From Hyphomicrobiales bacterium (GTDB taxonomy: Bacteria > Pseudomonadota > Alphaproteobacteria > Rhizobiales > Rhizobiaceae): DNA of 64,000 bases. The stretch is from assembly GCA_900466605.1 (NCBI GenBank), contig UBMU01000011.1, forward strand, positions 1 to 64,000. The letters are read 5' to 3'. The notes below the pieces were generated by a model that did not search any database, was not told the DNA's origin, and worked only from the letters and a program-made list of their open reading frames with translations. A program made the translations under genes and the position numbers. Shown piece by piece: positions 37,614 through 45,762 of the stretch (positions within the stretch are counted from its first letter, which is position 1; the number at the start of each line of letters is the position of its first letter).

Positions 37614-39971
37614 ATGAACCAACGGAACCTGACCTTGCACAGCACTCTGCCCAAAGCGGCCGACGATTCCGATTCATTCATCGACATCGATCGCCTGATC
37701 GCGATTGTCGTCCGCCGTGCCGGGACCGTGGCGCTGTGTGTTGCAGCGACCGTGGCGCTCGCCGCTATCTATCTGCTCTTCGCGACCGCACAGTACACGT
37801 CGATGACGCAGATCCTGCTCGACGACAACATGGCCAAATACGCGCAGGATGCGACGCCGGTGGCAAGCTCGCAGCAGGTCGACATGCAGATCGCCAGCGC
37901 CGTCGAAATCCTGAAATCGAACCAGCTTGCGCTTCGCGTCGTCGATGCCGAGAAGCTTCAGGACAACGAGACGCTTCTCGATCCTCCAAAGTCACCCGCC
38001 GCGCTGATCAAATCCGGCGTGAAGCTCCTTGTCAGCGCGTTGGCGCCCGGCCGCCCGCCGGTGACGGAAGACGATGCCCGCAACGCCCGCCGCCAGAAAG
38101 CGGCCGCCTTGCTGCAGGACGCCGTAACGGTATCGCGCGTCAACCGCAGTTCCGTACTGGCGGTTTCCTTCCGTTCGACCGACAAGCTTCTCGCCGCGCG
38201 GATTACGAAGGCCTACGCAAACGCCTATCTGAACGATCAGCTGAACGCCAACTTCGACGCGACGGAAAGCGCCTCCGTCTGGCTGCAGCAGCGTCTTTCC
38301 GATCTTCGCGAACGGTCGCAGGAGGCAGCCCTCGACGTCGCGAAATTCAAGGCCGAAAACGGCCTGACATCCGCAAACGGTGAGTTGATGTCGGAGCAGC
38401 AGCTTGCCGACCTCAACAAGCAATTGATCGTTGCGCAAGCCGACAGCGCCAGTGCTTCGGCGCGCTACAACCAGTTCAAGTCAATCGTCGACCTCGGGCC
38501 TGACAGCGCGGTCAACAACGCGGCAATCTCGTCCGGCCAGACAGACAACACGGTGATCCAGGATCTTCGCACTCGCTACATCTCGGTGAATAAGCGCGAG
38601 CAGGACGTCACTGCAAACTTCGGCGCGGACCACCCGCAGGCGGTCGCGCTGAGAGCCGAGAAGCAGGATCTGACCCGACAGATCTATCAGGAACTCCAGC
38701 AACTGACGTCCAGCTACCGCAACGAGTTCGAAGTCGCCCGCTCACGCGAGGCGTCGCTTCGCCAGAATATCGAACACCTCACGGGCAAGAATTCGGAAGC
38801 CGACAAGTCGATCGTCCAGCTCAACGATCTCGAGCAGCGCGCAACTGCCTTGAAGACGCTCTATGAGTCCTACCTCGGCAAGTATGAAGAAGCCTCGCAG
38901 CAACAGTCCTTCCCGATCGCCAAGGCTCGCGTGATCTCCGAAGCCGGCGTGCCGGTCTCGCCGTCCAGCCCCAAGAAGACCATGACCCTCGGCCTTGCCA
39001 TCGTCCTCGGCCTGATGGCCGGCGGCGCTCTCACGGCATTCCAGGAATTCCGCGAGCGTTTTTTCCGCGTCGAGGGCGACGTCAGGACGATCCTTGGCCT
39101 CAAGTTCCTTGGCTACCTGCCGCTCGTCGGGAAGGCACCGCGGGAGGGAAAGATCTTTCGGCCACGCACCAATCCTCCAGTCGAAGCGACCGAAGCCGAT
39201 GCGGAGTCCGATGCGACCTTCGAACGCATCATGCGTGTCGTGCTCGAAGCGCCGCGTTCTGTCTTCGCCGAAACCCTGCGCAACGCGAAGCTTGCGAGCG
39301 ACGTGATGTTCCAGGGCAAGTCGGATCGCGTCATCGGCGTGGTCTCGGCAATGCCGGGAGAAGGCAAGTCGACCACGGCGGCCAACTTCGCAGCACTTCT
39401 CGCCTCCAGCGGCAAGCGTACGCTGCTCATCGACGCCGACCTTCGCAACCCAGGCCTGACGCGCATGTTGAGAACTCCTCCGAAGCAGGGGCTCGTCGAG
39501 GCTGTGCTCGGTGAAGTTCCGTGGGCAAGCGCCGTCAAGGTCGACCCGGTGACCAAGCTGGCGATCCTGCCGGTGCTGCCGAACGACCACCTGATGCACA
39601 CGAGCGAACTGCTGGCCTCGCAGGGCATGTTCAACCTCATGGAAAATGCGCGCAAGATGTTCGACTACATCGTTGTCGACCTTGCGCCGCTCGGTCCCGT
39701 CATCGACGCCAAGGCGTTTGCCCCTCAGGTGGACGGCTTCCTGTTTGTGACCGAATGGGGTTCGACGCCAACCAGCGTGGTGCGCGACCTTCTGAATTCC
39801 GAGCCGCAGATCAAGTCCAAGATTCTCGGTGTGATCCTCAACAAGACGGACATGACCGAACTCGGCAAGTTCACCAACTTCGGCGGCACGGAACGCTATC
39901 GCCATAAGTATGTGAGCTACTACACCGAGGAAATGCCAAAGAAGCGGGAGCCAGCCGAAGCTGGCGCCTGA
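37614..39971 (+). CDS. exoP: Polysaccharide co-polymerase and BY-kinase ExoP
   Basis: A 785-residue inner-membrane protein, the same size as S. meliloti ExoP. A Wzz-type N-terminal region has a membrane helix near residues 38-60. A periplasmic coiled-coil region follows, then the proline-rich second helix region (VPVSPSSPKKTMTLGLAIVL). The cytosolic tyrosine-kinase domain has Walker A MPGEGKST (K585), A' LLIDADLR (607-609) and a Walker B (YIVVDLAPLG). The C-terminal tyrosine cluster ERYRHKYVSYYTEE is present. It governs chain length and export of succinoglycan. AAAGGA precedes the ATG. Last gene of the exoH-P run. Confidence 0.93.
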   Translation: MNQRNLTLHSTLPKAADDSDSFIDIDRLIAIVVRRAGTVALCVAATVALAAIYLLFATAQYTSMTQILLDDNMAKYAQDATPVASSQQVDMQIASAVEILKSNQLALRVVDAEKLQDNETLLDPPKSPAALIKSGVKLLVSALAPGRPPVTEDDARNARRQKAAALLQDAVTVSRVNRSSVLAVSFRSTDKLLAARITKAYANAYLNDQLNANFDATESASVWLQQRLSDLRERSQEAALDVAKFKAENGLTSANGELMSEQQLADLNKQLIVAQADSASASARYNQFKSIVDLGPDSAVNNAAISSGQTDNTVIQDLRTRYISVNKREQDVTANFGADHPQAVALRAEKQDLTRQIYQELQQLTSSYRNEFEVARSREASLRQNIEHLTGKNSEADKSIVQLNDLEQRATALKTLYESYLGKYEEASQQQSFPIAKARVISEAGVPVSPSSPKKTMTLGLAIVLGLMAGGALTAFQEFRERFFRVEGDVRTILGLKFLGYLPLVGKAPREGKIFRPRTNPPVEATEADAESDATFERIMRVVLEAPRSVFAETLRNAKLASDVMFQGKSDRVIGVVSAMPGEGKSTTAANFAALLASSGKRTLLIDADLRNPGLTRMLRTPPKQGLVEAVLGEVPWASAVKVDPVTKLAILPVLPNDHLMHTSELLASQGMFNLMENARKMFDYIVVDLAPLGPVIDAKAFAPQVDGFLFVTEWGSTPTSVVRDLLNSEPQIKSKILGVILNKTDMTELGKFTNFGGTERYRHKYVSYYTEEMPKKREPAEAGA

Positions 39972-40709
39972 TCACGTCTGAAACAGATGCACGCGACCTT
40001 TCCACAGCCTGGCAACCGTGAGCTTGCCGCTGTGGAAGGCTGCGGTATCGAGGTTCAGCCTCTTCGGGAAGATCTCAGGCTCTTCGTTCGGCGTATGGCC
40101 ATGAACGATCAGTTTCGGCAGCGGCTGGCGGCTCTCGAAGAAGCGATGACGGATAAACACAAGATCTTCGTCGCTTTGCTCGTCGATCGGCAGCATCGGA
40201 TCGATGCCCGCATGCACGAAGAGCACATTCGGTGTATCGACGAAAATCGGCAGGGAACGCAAGAAATCCACGTGCGGCTTCGGAATCGACTGCCTGATGA
40301 AACCATCGAGCTTGGCCGCACTCGGAAAAACCAGCGGCAGATGCTGCGGGTCGAGCCCGTAGGATCGCAAAAGCGCATCTGAGCCCATACGCATCCAATC
40401 CGAAAAGGAAACCAGACCGTCGAGATAGTCGAGCATCGCGATCTCGTGGTTACCGGTCAGACTGATGCGATCGAAATTCTCCGGCGGTGGCGCCATCAAA
40501 TGCGAGATCACCTGCGCCGAGGACGGCCCACGATCGATATAGTCGCCGAGCGTGATGATGAGCTTGCGCCCAGGGATTGCGGCAGCATCTTCGACGATTG
40601 CCTGTTCCGCCTTCTGCAGCAGGTCATGCCTGCCGTGAATGTCGCCAATGGCGTAGATCGGAACGTCGCCGGGATCCAGTTTCAGCCGCTCACGGATCGT
40701 CGAAGGCAT
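39972..40709 (-). CDS. PPP-family metallophosphatase (Ser/Thr phosphatase or Ap4A-hydrolase-like)
   Basis: A 245-residue calcineurin-fold phosphoesterase. The metal-binding motifs are complete: GDIHGRHD, GDYIDRGPSS, GNHE and, later, VHAGIDP and VHGHTP. The start at 40709 is chosen for AAAGG six bases upstream and because the conserved N-terminus follows. It stops one base after the convergent exoP. Rhizobial exo loci are often bordered by such a gene, but any link to polymer synthesis is inference. Bis-nucleoside tetraphosphatase activity is an alternative. Confidence 0.87.
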   Translation of the reverse strand: MPSTIRERLKLDPGDVPIYAIGDIHGRHDLLQKAEQAIVEDAAAIPGRKLIITLGDYIDRGPSSAQVISHLMAPPPENFDRISLTGNHEIAMLDYLDGLVSFSDWMRMGSDALLRSYGLDPQHLPLVFPSAAKLDGFIRQSIPKPHVDFLRSLPIFVDTPNVLFVHAGIDPMLPIDEQSDEDLVFIRHRFFESRQPLPKLIVHGHTPNEEPEIFPKRLNLDTAAFHSGKLTVARLWKGRVHLFQT

Positions 40710-40733
40710 GTTGAACCTTTCATTGCAGACATC

Positions 40734-40751
40734 GAAGCGTCGCAACGCTTC
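40734..40751. promoter_or_regulatory. Inverted repeat upstream of the phosphatase gene
   Basis: A perfect dyad GAAGCGT-N4-ACGCTTC, nested within ATTGCA (40722-40727) and TGCAAT (40759-40764). It lies in the 159-base divergent region between the phosphatase and the acyl-CoA dehydrogenase-like gene. Could be an operator or a leader hairpin. Confidence 0.4.
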
Positions 40752-40868
40752 GCACTAATGCAATCAAGCGACAATAAAATCCAATCGCTCGTGCATTCGT
40801 AGAAAAACGCGCCTTACCATTGCACCGTCGATCCAGCAATCCTAGAGGCTCAACGGATAGGAGGAGCA

Positions 40869-41972
40869 ATGGGAACCGTATCGCGGTTTCATGACCGGAC
40901 AAGACCAGCCGCGCACCGTATCGGGAGCGAGGAAGAGGCGATAGCCACCGCGCGCCGTCTTTCTGCGGACTTTTCGCTGCAGGCGAGTGAGCGCGACATC
41001 AACCGGCTCTTTCCTCGCGCGGAACTCGATGCCCTTTTTCAATCGGGGCTGTCGGCAATAACTGTTCCGCCAGAGAACGAGGGGCTGGATGTCGCCAATG
41101 CTCTTCTTGGCGAGATTGTCGCGATCATTGCTGAAGGTGACTCTTCGATCGCCGAGTGCCTGGAGCATCACTTCACCGTTCTGGAGGAACTCCGTGACGA
41201 ACCGAATGAAGAGCAAAGGAATTTGCTCTTCGCCCGCGCACTTGCCGGTGATCATTTCACTGCGGTCACCTTTGGCGAGACGGGCGCTGCCGTTCCCTCC
41301 GGTCTGAGCCATCGGTTGAGCGGTCGGAGCTTGCGTTCTGCCGGAATACTCTTCGCCGATTGGATCGCCGGCCGCGCGCTAGACACGAAGAGCCGTTGGG
41401 TCCGCTTCTACCTGCCCTGCGAAAGAGACGGCTTGCAGATTATTGATGACTGGGACGGCTTCGGACAGCGGACCACCGGCGCCGGCACGGCGGTCGCCAA
41501 TGGCATCATTGTGAATGCCGAGGGTACAGTCCAGCGCCCGGAGCAGCACCCGTCGATCGCTGCGGCGCTTAGCGCCCTACTCCATGCAGGCACAGATCTC
41601 GGTGTCGCTCGGGCTGCCCTCGCCAATCTTCGGGACGTGCCGCGTTCAGCCAGCGTCGGGAAACTTGCGCTTGCCCTCCAAGCGACCGCCGCCCTTGTCG
41701 AAAGCGCTGGCGGCAAATTGGATTTCGCGCAGGTCAACCCTGTGCCAGGCGCAATTGAAAGCGCCTTCTTTGCTGCCTCCGCCGCCAAAATCACTGCAAG
41801 CACGACGGCTCTAGACGCCGCAAACCTTCTGTTCGAACTCTCCGGCAAAGATGCGACAAGCATCGGTCGCAATCTCGATCGCCACTGGAGAAACGCCCGG
41901 ATTCGCGCGCACGGCGCGATCACCGACGATCTCTACCGCTCAGCGGCAGAGCATTATTTCACCAGAGGCTGA
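40869..41972 (+). CDS. Acyl-CoA dehydrogenase-like flavin oxidoreductase (SfnB/DszC type)
   Basis: A 367-residue protein with the acyl-CoA dehydrogenase fold: helical N-terminal region, a mid beta-domain with TFGETGAAVPSGL and DDWDGFGQRTTGAGT, and a C-terminal helical bundle ending RIRAHGAITDDLYRSAAEHY. DWDGFGQR-T-G is typical of the SfnB/DszC group, flavin-dependent enzymes used in sulfone and organosulfur metabolism. Substrate assignment is inference. AGGAGGAGC precedes the ATG. It converges with an Rrf2 gene, four bases apart. Confidence 0.72.
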   Translation: MGTVSRFHDRTRPAAHRIGSEEEAIATARRLSADFSLQASERDINRLFPRAELDALFQSGLSAITVPPENEGLDVANALLGEIVAIIAEGDSSIAECLEHHFTVLEELRDEPNEEQRNLLFARALAGDHFTAVTFGETGAAVPSGLSHRLSGRSLRSAGILFADWIAGRALDTKSRWVRFYLPCERDGLQIIDDWDGFGQRTTGAGTAVANGIIVNAEGTVQRPEQHPSIAAALSALLHAGTDLGVARAALANLRDVPRSASVGKLALALQATAALVESAGGKLDFAQVNPVPGAIESAFFAASAAKITASTTALDAANLLFELSGKDATSIGRNLDRHWRNARIRAHGAITDDLYRSAAEHYFTRG

Positions 41973-41976
41973 TGCC

Positions 41977-42441
41977 TTAGTTGGCAATCGAGACGGCGAC
42001 TTCCTCGTCCGCTTCGTCCAGCTTGTTGCCGGATGCGACAAACTGTTCGAGCGTCATGTTGTCGAGAATATCGGCGATGGCATCCCTGACCTCTGTCATG
42101 GAGCGCCGCACCTGACAGGTCTCGGGATCCGAACAGTCATCGCAGGCTTCAAAGGCGGTGCGGCTGGCACAGCGAATAGGCGCCAGAGGGCCGTCGAGCG
42201 TGCGGATAACGTGGCCGATGCGGATGTCCGACGCCGGACGCGATAACGAGTAGCCGCCACCCGGCCCCTTCTTGGACCGAAGGATCCCGACATTTCTCAA
42301 TTCAAGGAGAATCGTATCGAGAAACTTCTTCGGAATATTGTTACGCGCTGCGACGTCGTTGATGAAAGCCGTTTCCCCCGGCGCGAGGCGCGCCAGATCG
42401 ACGAGAGCCTTCAGGCCATATTTTCCCTTTTTGGTCAGCAT
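41977..42441 (-). CDS. Rrf2-family regulator with four clustered cysteines
   Basis: A 154-residue winged-helix regulator. LTKKGKYGLKALVDLARL begins the domain, and KKGPGGGYSLSRP is the wing. Cysteines C91, C100, C103 and C109 form CX8CX2CX5C, not the CX5CX5C of IscR, so an iron-sulfur cluster or redox sensing is plausible but not shown. Length and fold agree with CymR/IscR-type regulators. It is convergent with an SfnB-like gene; its promoter region to the right includes a LysR remnant. Targets unknown; sulfur or iron-sulfur control is a guess from family. Confidence 0.85.
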   Translation of the reverse strand: MLTKKGKYGLKALVDLARLAPGETAFINDVAARNNIPKKFLDTILLELRNVGILRSKKGPGGGYSLSRPASDIRIGHVIRTLDGPLAPIRCASRTAFEACDDCSDPETCQVRRSMTEVRDAIADILDNMTLEQFVASGNKLDEADEEVAVSIAN

Positions 42442-42624
42442 TTCTTGTTGCCTTGCAGCCCCCGTGCACCATCCCCATTATCCAGCAAATAACGCCAAAA
42501 CCGTGAACACACAACAAATAGCTATTATTTATATAGTTTATATTCGACACCTATAGCTGGTCATAGAGCAGACAAGCTTGCCTCTTGTTTCGGAGAACCT
42601 AGTCTTCCTTATTTCAAGCAGTCA

Positions 42625-42813
42625 TTGAAACCGTTCATGGCAACGCTCGCCAACTTCGGGTCCGGCGTCCCCTTTCCCGAGCTCGGCAGCTTTTCTGGCG
42701 CGGACACGCCGGCTTCAAGTGGCAGTCTCGGGGTTCGACTGCTTCAGCGCGGCACACGCAAGCTGACTCTGACCGACGTAAGAAAGTGGCGAACTCACCG
42801 TAAGCTCGGGTAG
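42625..42813 (+). pseudogene. Decayed LysR-family fragment
   Basis: A 62-codon open stretch with two pieces of a LysR DNA-binding domain. ELGSFSGA matches the first helices and LGVRLLQRGTRKLTLTDV matches the end of the helix-turn-helix, but the recognition-helix region between them is largely missing and no effector domain follows. I read this as the remnant of a deleted regulator, not a working gene. It occupies most of the 400-base interval 42442-42841; otherwise I see only AT-rich sequence near 42510-42560 that may carry the promoter of the Rrf2 gene. Confidence 0.5.
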
Positions 42814-42841
42814 ACTCAGATATGCCGCGAGAGGTGTCTGA

Positions 42842-43102
42842 TCAATTGAGGTTTTGTGTCGGTGGCGGCGCGGTGCCGGGAGGACTGCTGGCTCCCGCCG
42901 GCGCGTTTGGCGCAGGGCTGGTGCCGCCATTCGTCCACACGCTAAACGCCAGCACGACCATCAGCACCACGAAGGCGATGGAGCCCAGCAACGCCCAGAC
43001 TGAGAGGCTTCGTCCTTCCTTGAACAAGGCCTCTTCCTGCGCTTCGTAGGCGGCATGCCGTTCAGTGGAATGATCGTTCGAGTTGTTGTCATTCGCGGTC
43101 AT
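42842..43102 (-). CDS. Small single-span membrane protein
   Basis: An 86-residue protein. Polar N-terminus rich in Asn, His and Glu, one strong membrane helix (VWALLGSIAFVVLMVVLAFSVW, about residues 35-56), then a short Pro/Ala/Gly-rich tail. GAGGTG precedes the ATG by six bases. I do not recognise the family. The next gene on the same strand is another short rhizobial-type protein upstream, so the two could be co-transcribed. Confidence 0.65.
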   Translation of the reverse strand: MTANDNNSNDHSTERHAAYEAQEEALFKEGRSLSVWALLGSIAFVVLMVVLAFSVWTNGGTSPAPNAPAGASSPPGTAPPPTQNLN

Positions 43103-43153
43103 GGCTGCACCTCTGGCAACGAAACGCCGCCGGTTTCAGCAAGTTCCGACGGG

Positions 43154-43363
43154 TCAGATCAAAGGATCGCGGCCCTGCGCGGCACTGAGGTTCAATTCGC
43201 GGGCGATGTCCTCTGCATCCCTCTTGCTAAGGCCGACGAAATCCCTCCCGTCGGTCGCCGCCGGCAGGGACGTCATGGTGTCGACTATAGTCCACCCTCC
43301 ACGCAGATCCGGACGGATCTCGTAGCGGGGGAGATCATCAGATGGACAAGCTTCATCTGTCAT
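43154..43363 (-). CDS. Conserved-looking small protein of unknown function
   Basis: A 69-residue soluble protein. The core YEIRPDLRGGWTIVDTMTS followed by GLSKRDAEDIARELN has the balance of a small folded domain and good codon character. Ribosome site is weak. I recall similar short rhizobial proteins without assigned role. It lies between nadE and the membrane protein at 42842, all minus strand. Confidence 0.55.
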   Translation of the reverse strand: MTDEACPSDDLPRYEIRPDLRGGWTIVDTMTSLPAATDGRDFVGLSKRDAEDIARELNLSAAQGRDPLI

Positions 43364-43436
43364 GCTTTGCCGCCACCCTGGAGTTCTCTTGGGTCATATC
43401 TGCCGCGATGAGCGGCATTTGCAAGGTACGTCAAGC

Positions 43437-45488
43437 CTAGTCCTTCACGTCCGGCACGTTGGCTTTCAACTCCTTCAGCCATACCCGTGCATTACCATCG
43501 GAGGGCGCTCGCCAATCGCCGCGCGGAGACAGGGAGCCGCCAGACGTCACTTTCGGGCCGTTTGGCGATGCCGACCGCTTGAACTGGCTGATCGTGAAGA
43601 ACCGGAACAGGAAGACCTCCATCCAGTGCTTGATGACGGGCAGATCGAAGCTGCGACGCTTGTCGGCCGGGAAGTGCGGTGGCCACACGCCCGCCTCCGC
43701 ATCCCGCCAGGCGCTGTAAGCAAGGAAGACGATCTTCGAGGGGCGAAGGCCGAAACGCGTCGTGTAAAAGAGCGCGAAGTCGTGCAGATCGTATGGCCCG
43801 ATCTTGTCCTCGGTGCTCTGCATGACGCCGTTCTCGTCGGCGGGAACAAGTTCCGGCGAAATCAGCGTGCCGAGAACCCTTTCCAATGTCGCATTTGCTT
43901 CCGCGTTAAAGTCGCCAGAGCGTATCACCCACCGGATCAAATGCTGGATCAAGGTCTTCGGCACCGATGCATTGACGTTGTAGTGGCTCATCTGGTCGCC
44001 GACCCCGTAGGTCGACCAGCCGAGGCCGATTTCAGACAGATCCCCGGTTCCCAGCACCAGCGCGTTTCGCTGGTTTGCTGCGCGGAACAGGAAGTCCGTG
44101 CGCAGCCCTGCCTGGACGTTTTCGAAGGTCGTATCATAGACCGTCTTTCCGCCTGCAAAGGGATGCTTCAGGTCCTGCAGCAGTTGCAGGGCCAATGGCC
44201 TGATGTCTACTTCCTCAGCCGTGACGCCCATGCTCTGCATCAAGGCCCAGGCGTTCGATTTCGTTTCATCGCCCGTCGCAAACCCAGGCATGGTGAAGCA
44301 GAGAATGTCCGATCGGGGCCAGCCGAGCTGGTCGAAAGCACGCGCGGCGACGAGCAGCGCGTGAGTGGAATCGAGACCGCCCGAAATGCCTATGCAAAGA
44401 CGCTTGATCCCAGTCGAGCGCAGCCGCTTCATCAGCCCTTGCACTTGAATGTTGAAGGTTTCGTAGCAATCCTGATCGAGACGGCTCTCATCAGCCGGCA
44501 CGAACGGGAAGCGCGCCACATCGCGCTCCAGACCAATATCGCCCTTCGGTTTTTTGAACTGGAAGGCCACGCGTCGAAATTGGCGGTCGGCCGTGAGATT
44601 GAGTGTTGCCGCATCGTTGAACGTGCCCGTCCGCAACCGCTCGAGCCTAAGCCTCTCGACATCGATATCTGCGACGCACATCTGCGACGATGTCGGGAAG
44701 CGATCGGTTTCGGCAAGCAGGCTGCCGAGCTCGTAGATGCAGGCCTGACCGTCCCATGCGAGATCCGTTGTCGATTCGCCCGGTCCGGCGGCCGAGTAGA
44801 CATAGCCAGACAGGCTACGTGCCGACTGTGCCGAGCACAGAAGCTTGCGGGTATCGGCCTTTCCGACCGTTATGTTGCTTGCGGAAAGGTTGGCGAGGAT
44901 CAATGCACCCGCAAGCGCGCCGAAATCACTCGGCGGCGCCGGAGCCCACAGATCTTCGCAGATCTCGACGTGAAAGACGAAATCATCCATGTCGTCCGCT
45001 GCGAAGATGAGGTCGGTTCCAAACGGAGCAATCTCGCCGGCGACGCGAATGCTTTCTCCGCGTACGCTGCGTCCCGACGCGAACCAGCGCTTCTCGTAGA
45101 ATTCGCGATAGTTCGGGAGGTGCATCTTTGGAACAACGCCAAGAATACGGCCCGCGTGAATGGCAACAGCGCAGTTGTAGAGCCGTCCGCCGTTCTGCAG
45201 CGGCGCACCGACGAGGAGAACCGGCGCGAGATCGCGGCTTGCCCTGACAATCTCCGCAATCGCAGCGTCCACGCCCTTCAGAAGCGCATCCTGTCCCAGG
45301 AGATCATCGATCGAGTAGCTGGATATCCCGAGTTCCGGGAATACCATCAGGCCAACGCCCTTGGCGTGTCCCTGCCGCGCCAATTCCAATGTTGCCTGAG
45401 CATTGAAGTCGGGATCGCCGATTTCGCAATTCGGCGTGCAGGCCGCCACGCGGACAAATCCTTGATCATAAACCGAATAGAAATTCAC
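43437..45488 (-). CDS. nadE: Glutamine-dependent NAD+ synthetase
   Basis: A 683-residue two-domain enzyme of the long, glutamine-using type. The N-terminal nitrilase-like glutaminase has the triad E52 (FPELGIS), K121 (PKMHLPNY) and C177 (EICEDLW). The C-terminal synthetase has the ATP PP-loop SGGLDST and later GTGDLSEIGLGWSTYGVGDQ. It converts nicotinate adenine dinucleotide to NAD+, the last step of NAD synthesis. I take GTG at 45488 as the start: GGAGG is five bases upstream, whereas the TTG at 45491 is only two bases away from it. The 270 bases upstream hold no gene. Confidence 0.93.
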   Translation of the reverse strand: MNFYSVYDQGFVRVAACTPNCEIGDPDFNAQATLELARQGHAKGVGLMVFPELGISSYSIDDLLGQDALLKGVDAAIAEIVRASRDLAPVLLVGAPLQNGGRLYNCAVAIHAGRILGVVPKMHLPNYREFYEKRWFASGRSVRGESIRVAGEIAPFGTDLIFAADDMDDFVFHVEICEDLWAPAPPSDFGALAGALILANLSASNITVGKADTRKLLCSAQSARSLSGYVYSAAGPGESTTDLAWDGQACIYELGSLLAETDRFPTSSQMCVADIDVERLRLERLRTGTFNDAATLNLTADRQFRRVAFQFKKPKGDIGLERDVARFPFVPADESRLDQDCYETFNIQVQGLMKRLRSTGIKRLCIGISGGLDSTHALLVAARAFDQLGWPRSDILCFTMPGFATGDETKSNAWALMQSMGVTAEEVDIRPLALQLLQDLKHPFAGGKTVYDTTFENVQAGLRTDFLFRAANQRNALVLGTGDLSEIGLGWSTYGVGDQMSHYNVNASVPKTLIQHLIRWVIRSGDFNAEANATLERVLGTLISPELVPADENGVMQSTEDKIGPYDLHDFALFYTTRFGLRPSKIVFLAYSAWRDAEAGVWPPHFPADKRRSFDLPVIKHWMEVFLFRFFTISQFKRSASPNGPKVTSGGSLSPRGDWRAPSDGNARVWLKELKANVPDVKD

Positions 45489-45762
45489 CAATGCCTCCAG
45501 CAGCCACGCGCTTATGACTGACCTTTACAACCAAATGCATTTCGGCAAAACCTGATCTCGCACTGCAGGCGATCTTATTCGATGCTGCTCATGCAATCTG
45601 CCGGCGACATCCTTAAAAATGAAAGACTTGCCAGCAGTTGCGGAAACGGAAGTTTCGCGAAACTGCCCAAAAGAAAATTACCAAACTGTCATAAAACTAT
45701 GGAAGAGACGGCCTATATCGCTCGCGCGCCACAATCCGATTTACCCTCTTCCAGAGCGATGA

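Noticed and set aside
38742..39905. 387-codon minus-strand frame inside exoP
   Set aside because: Antisense to the conserved kinase domain of ExoP, with no motif of its own.
43362..45521. 719-codon plus-strand open frame opposite nadE
   Set aside because: The opposite strand has complete NadE motifs; this frame has no recognisable domain and is a codon-bias shadow.
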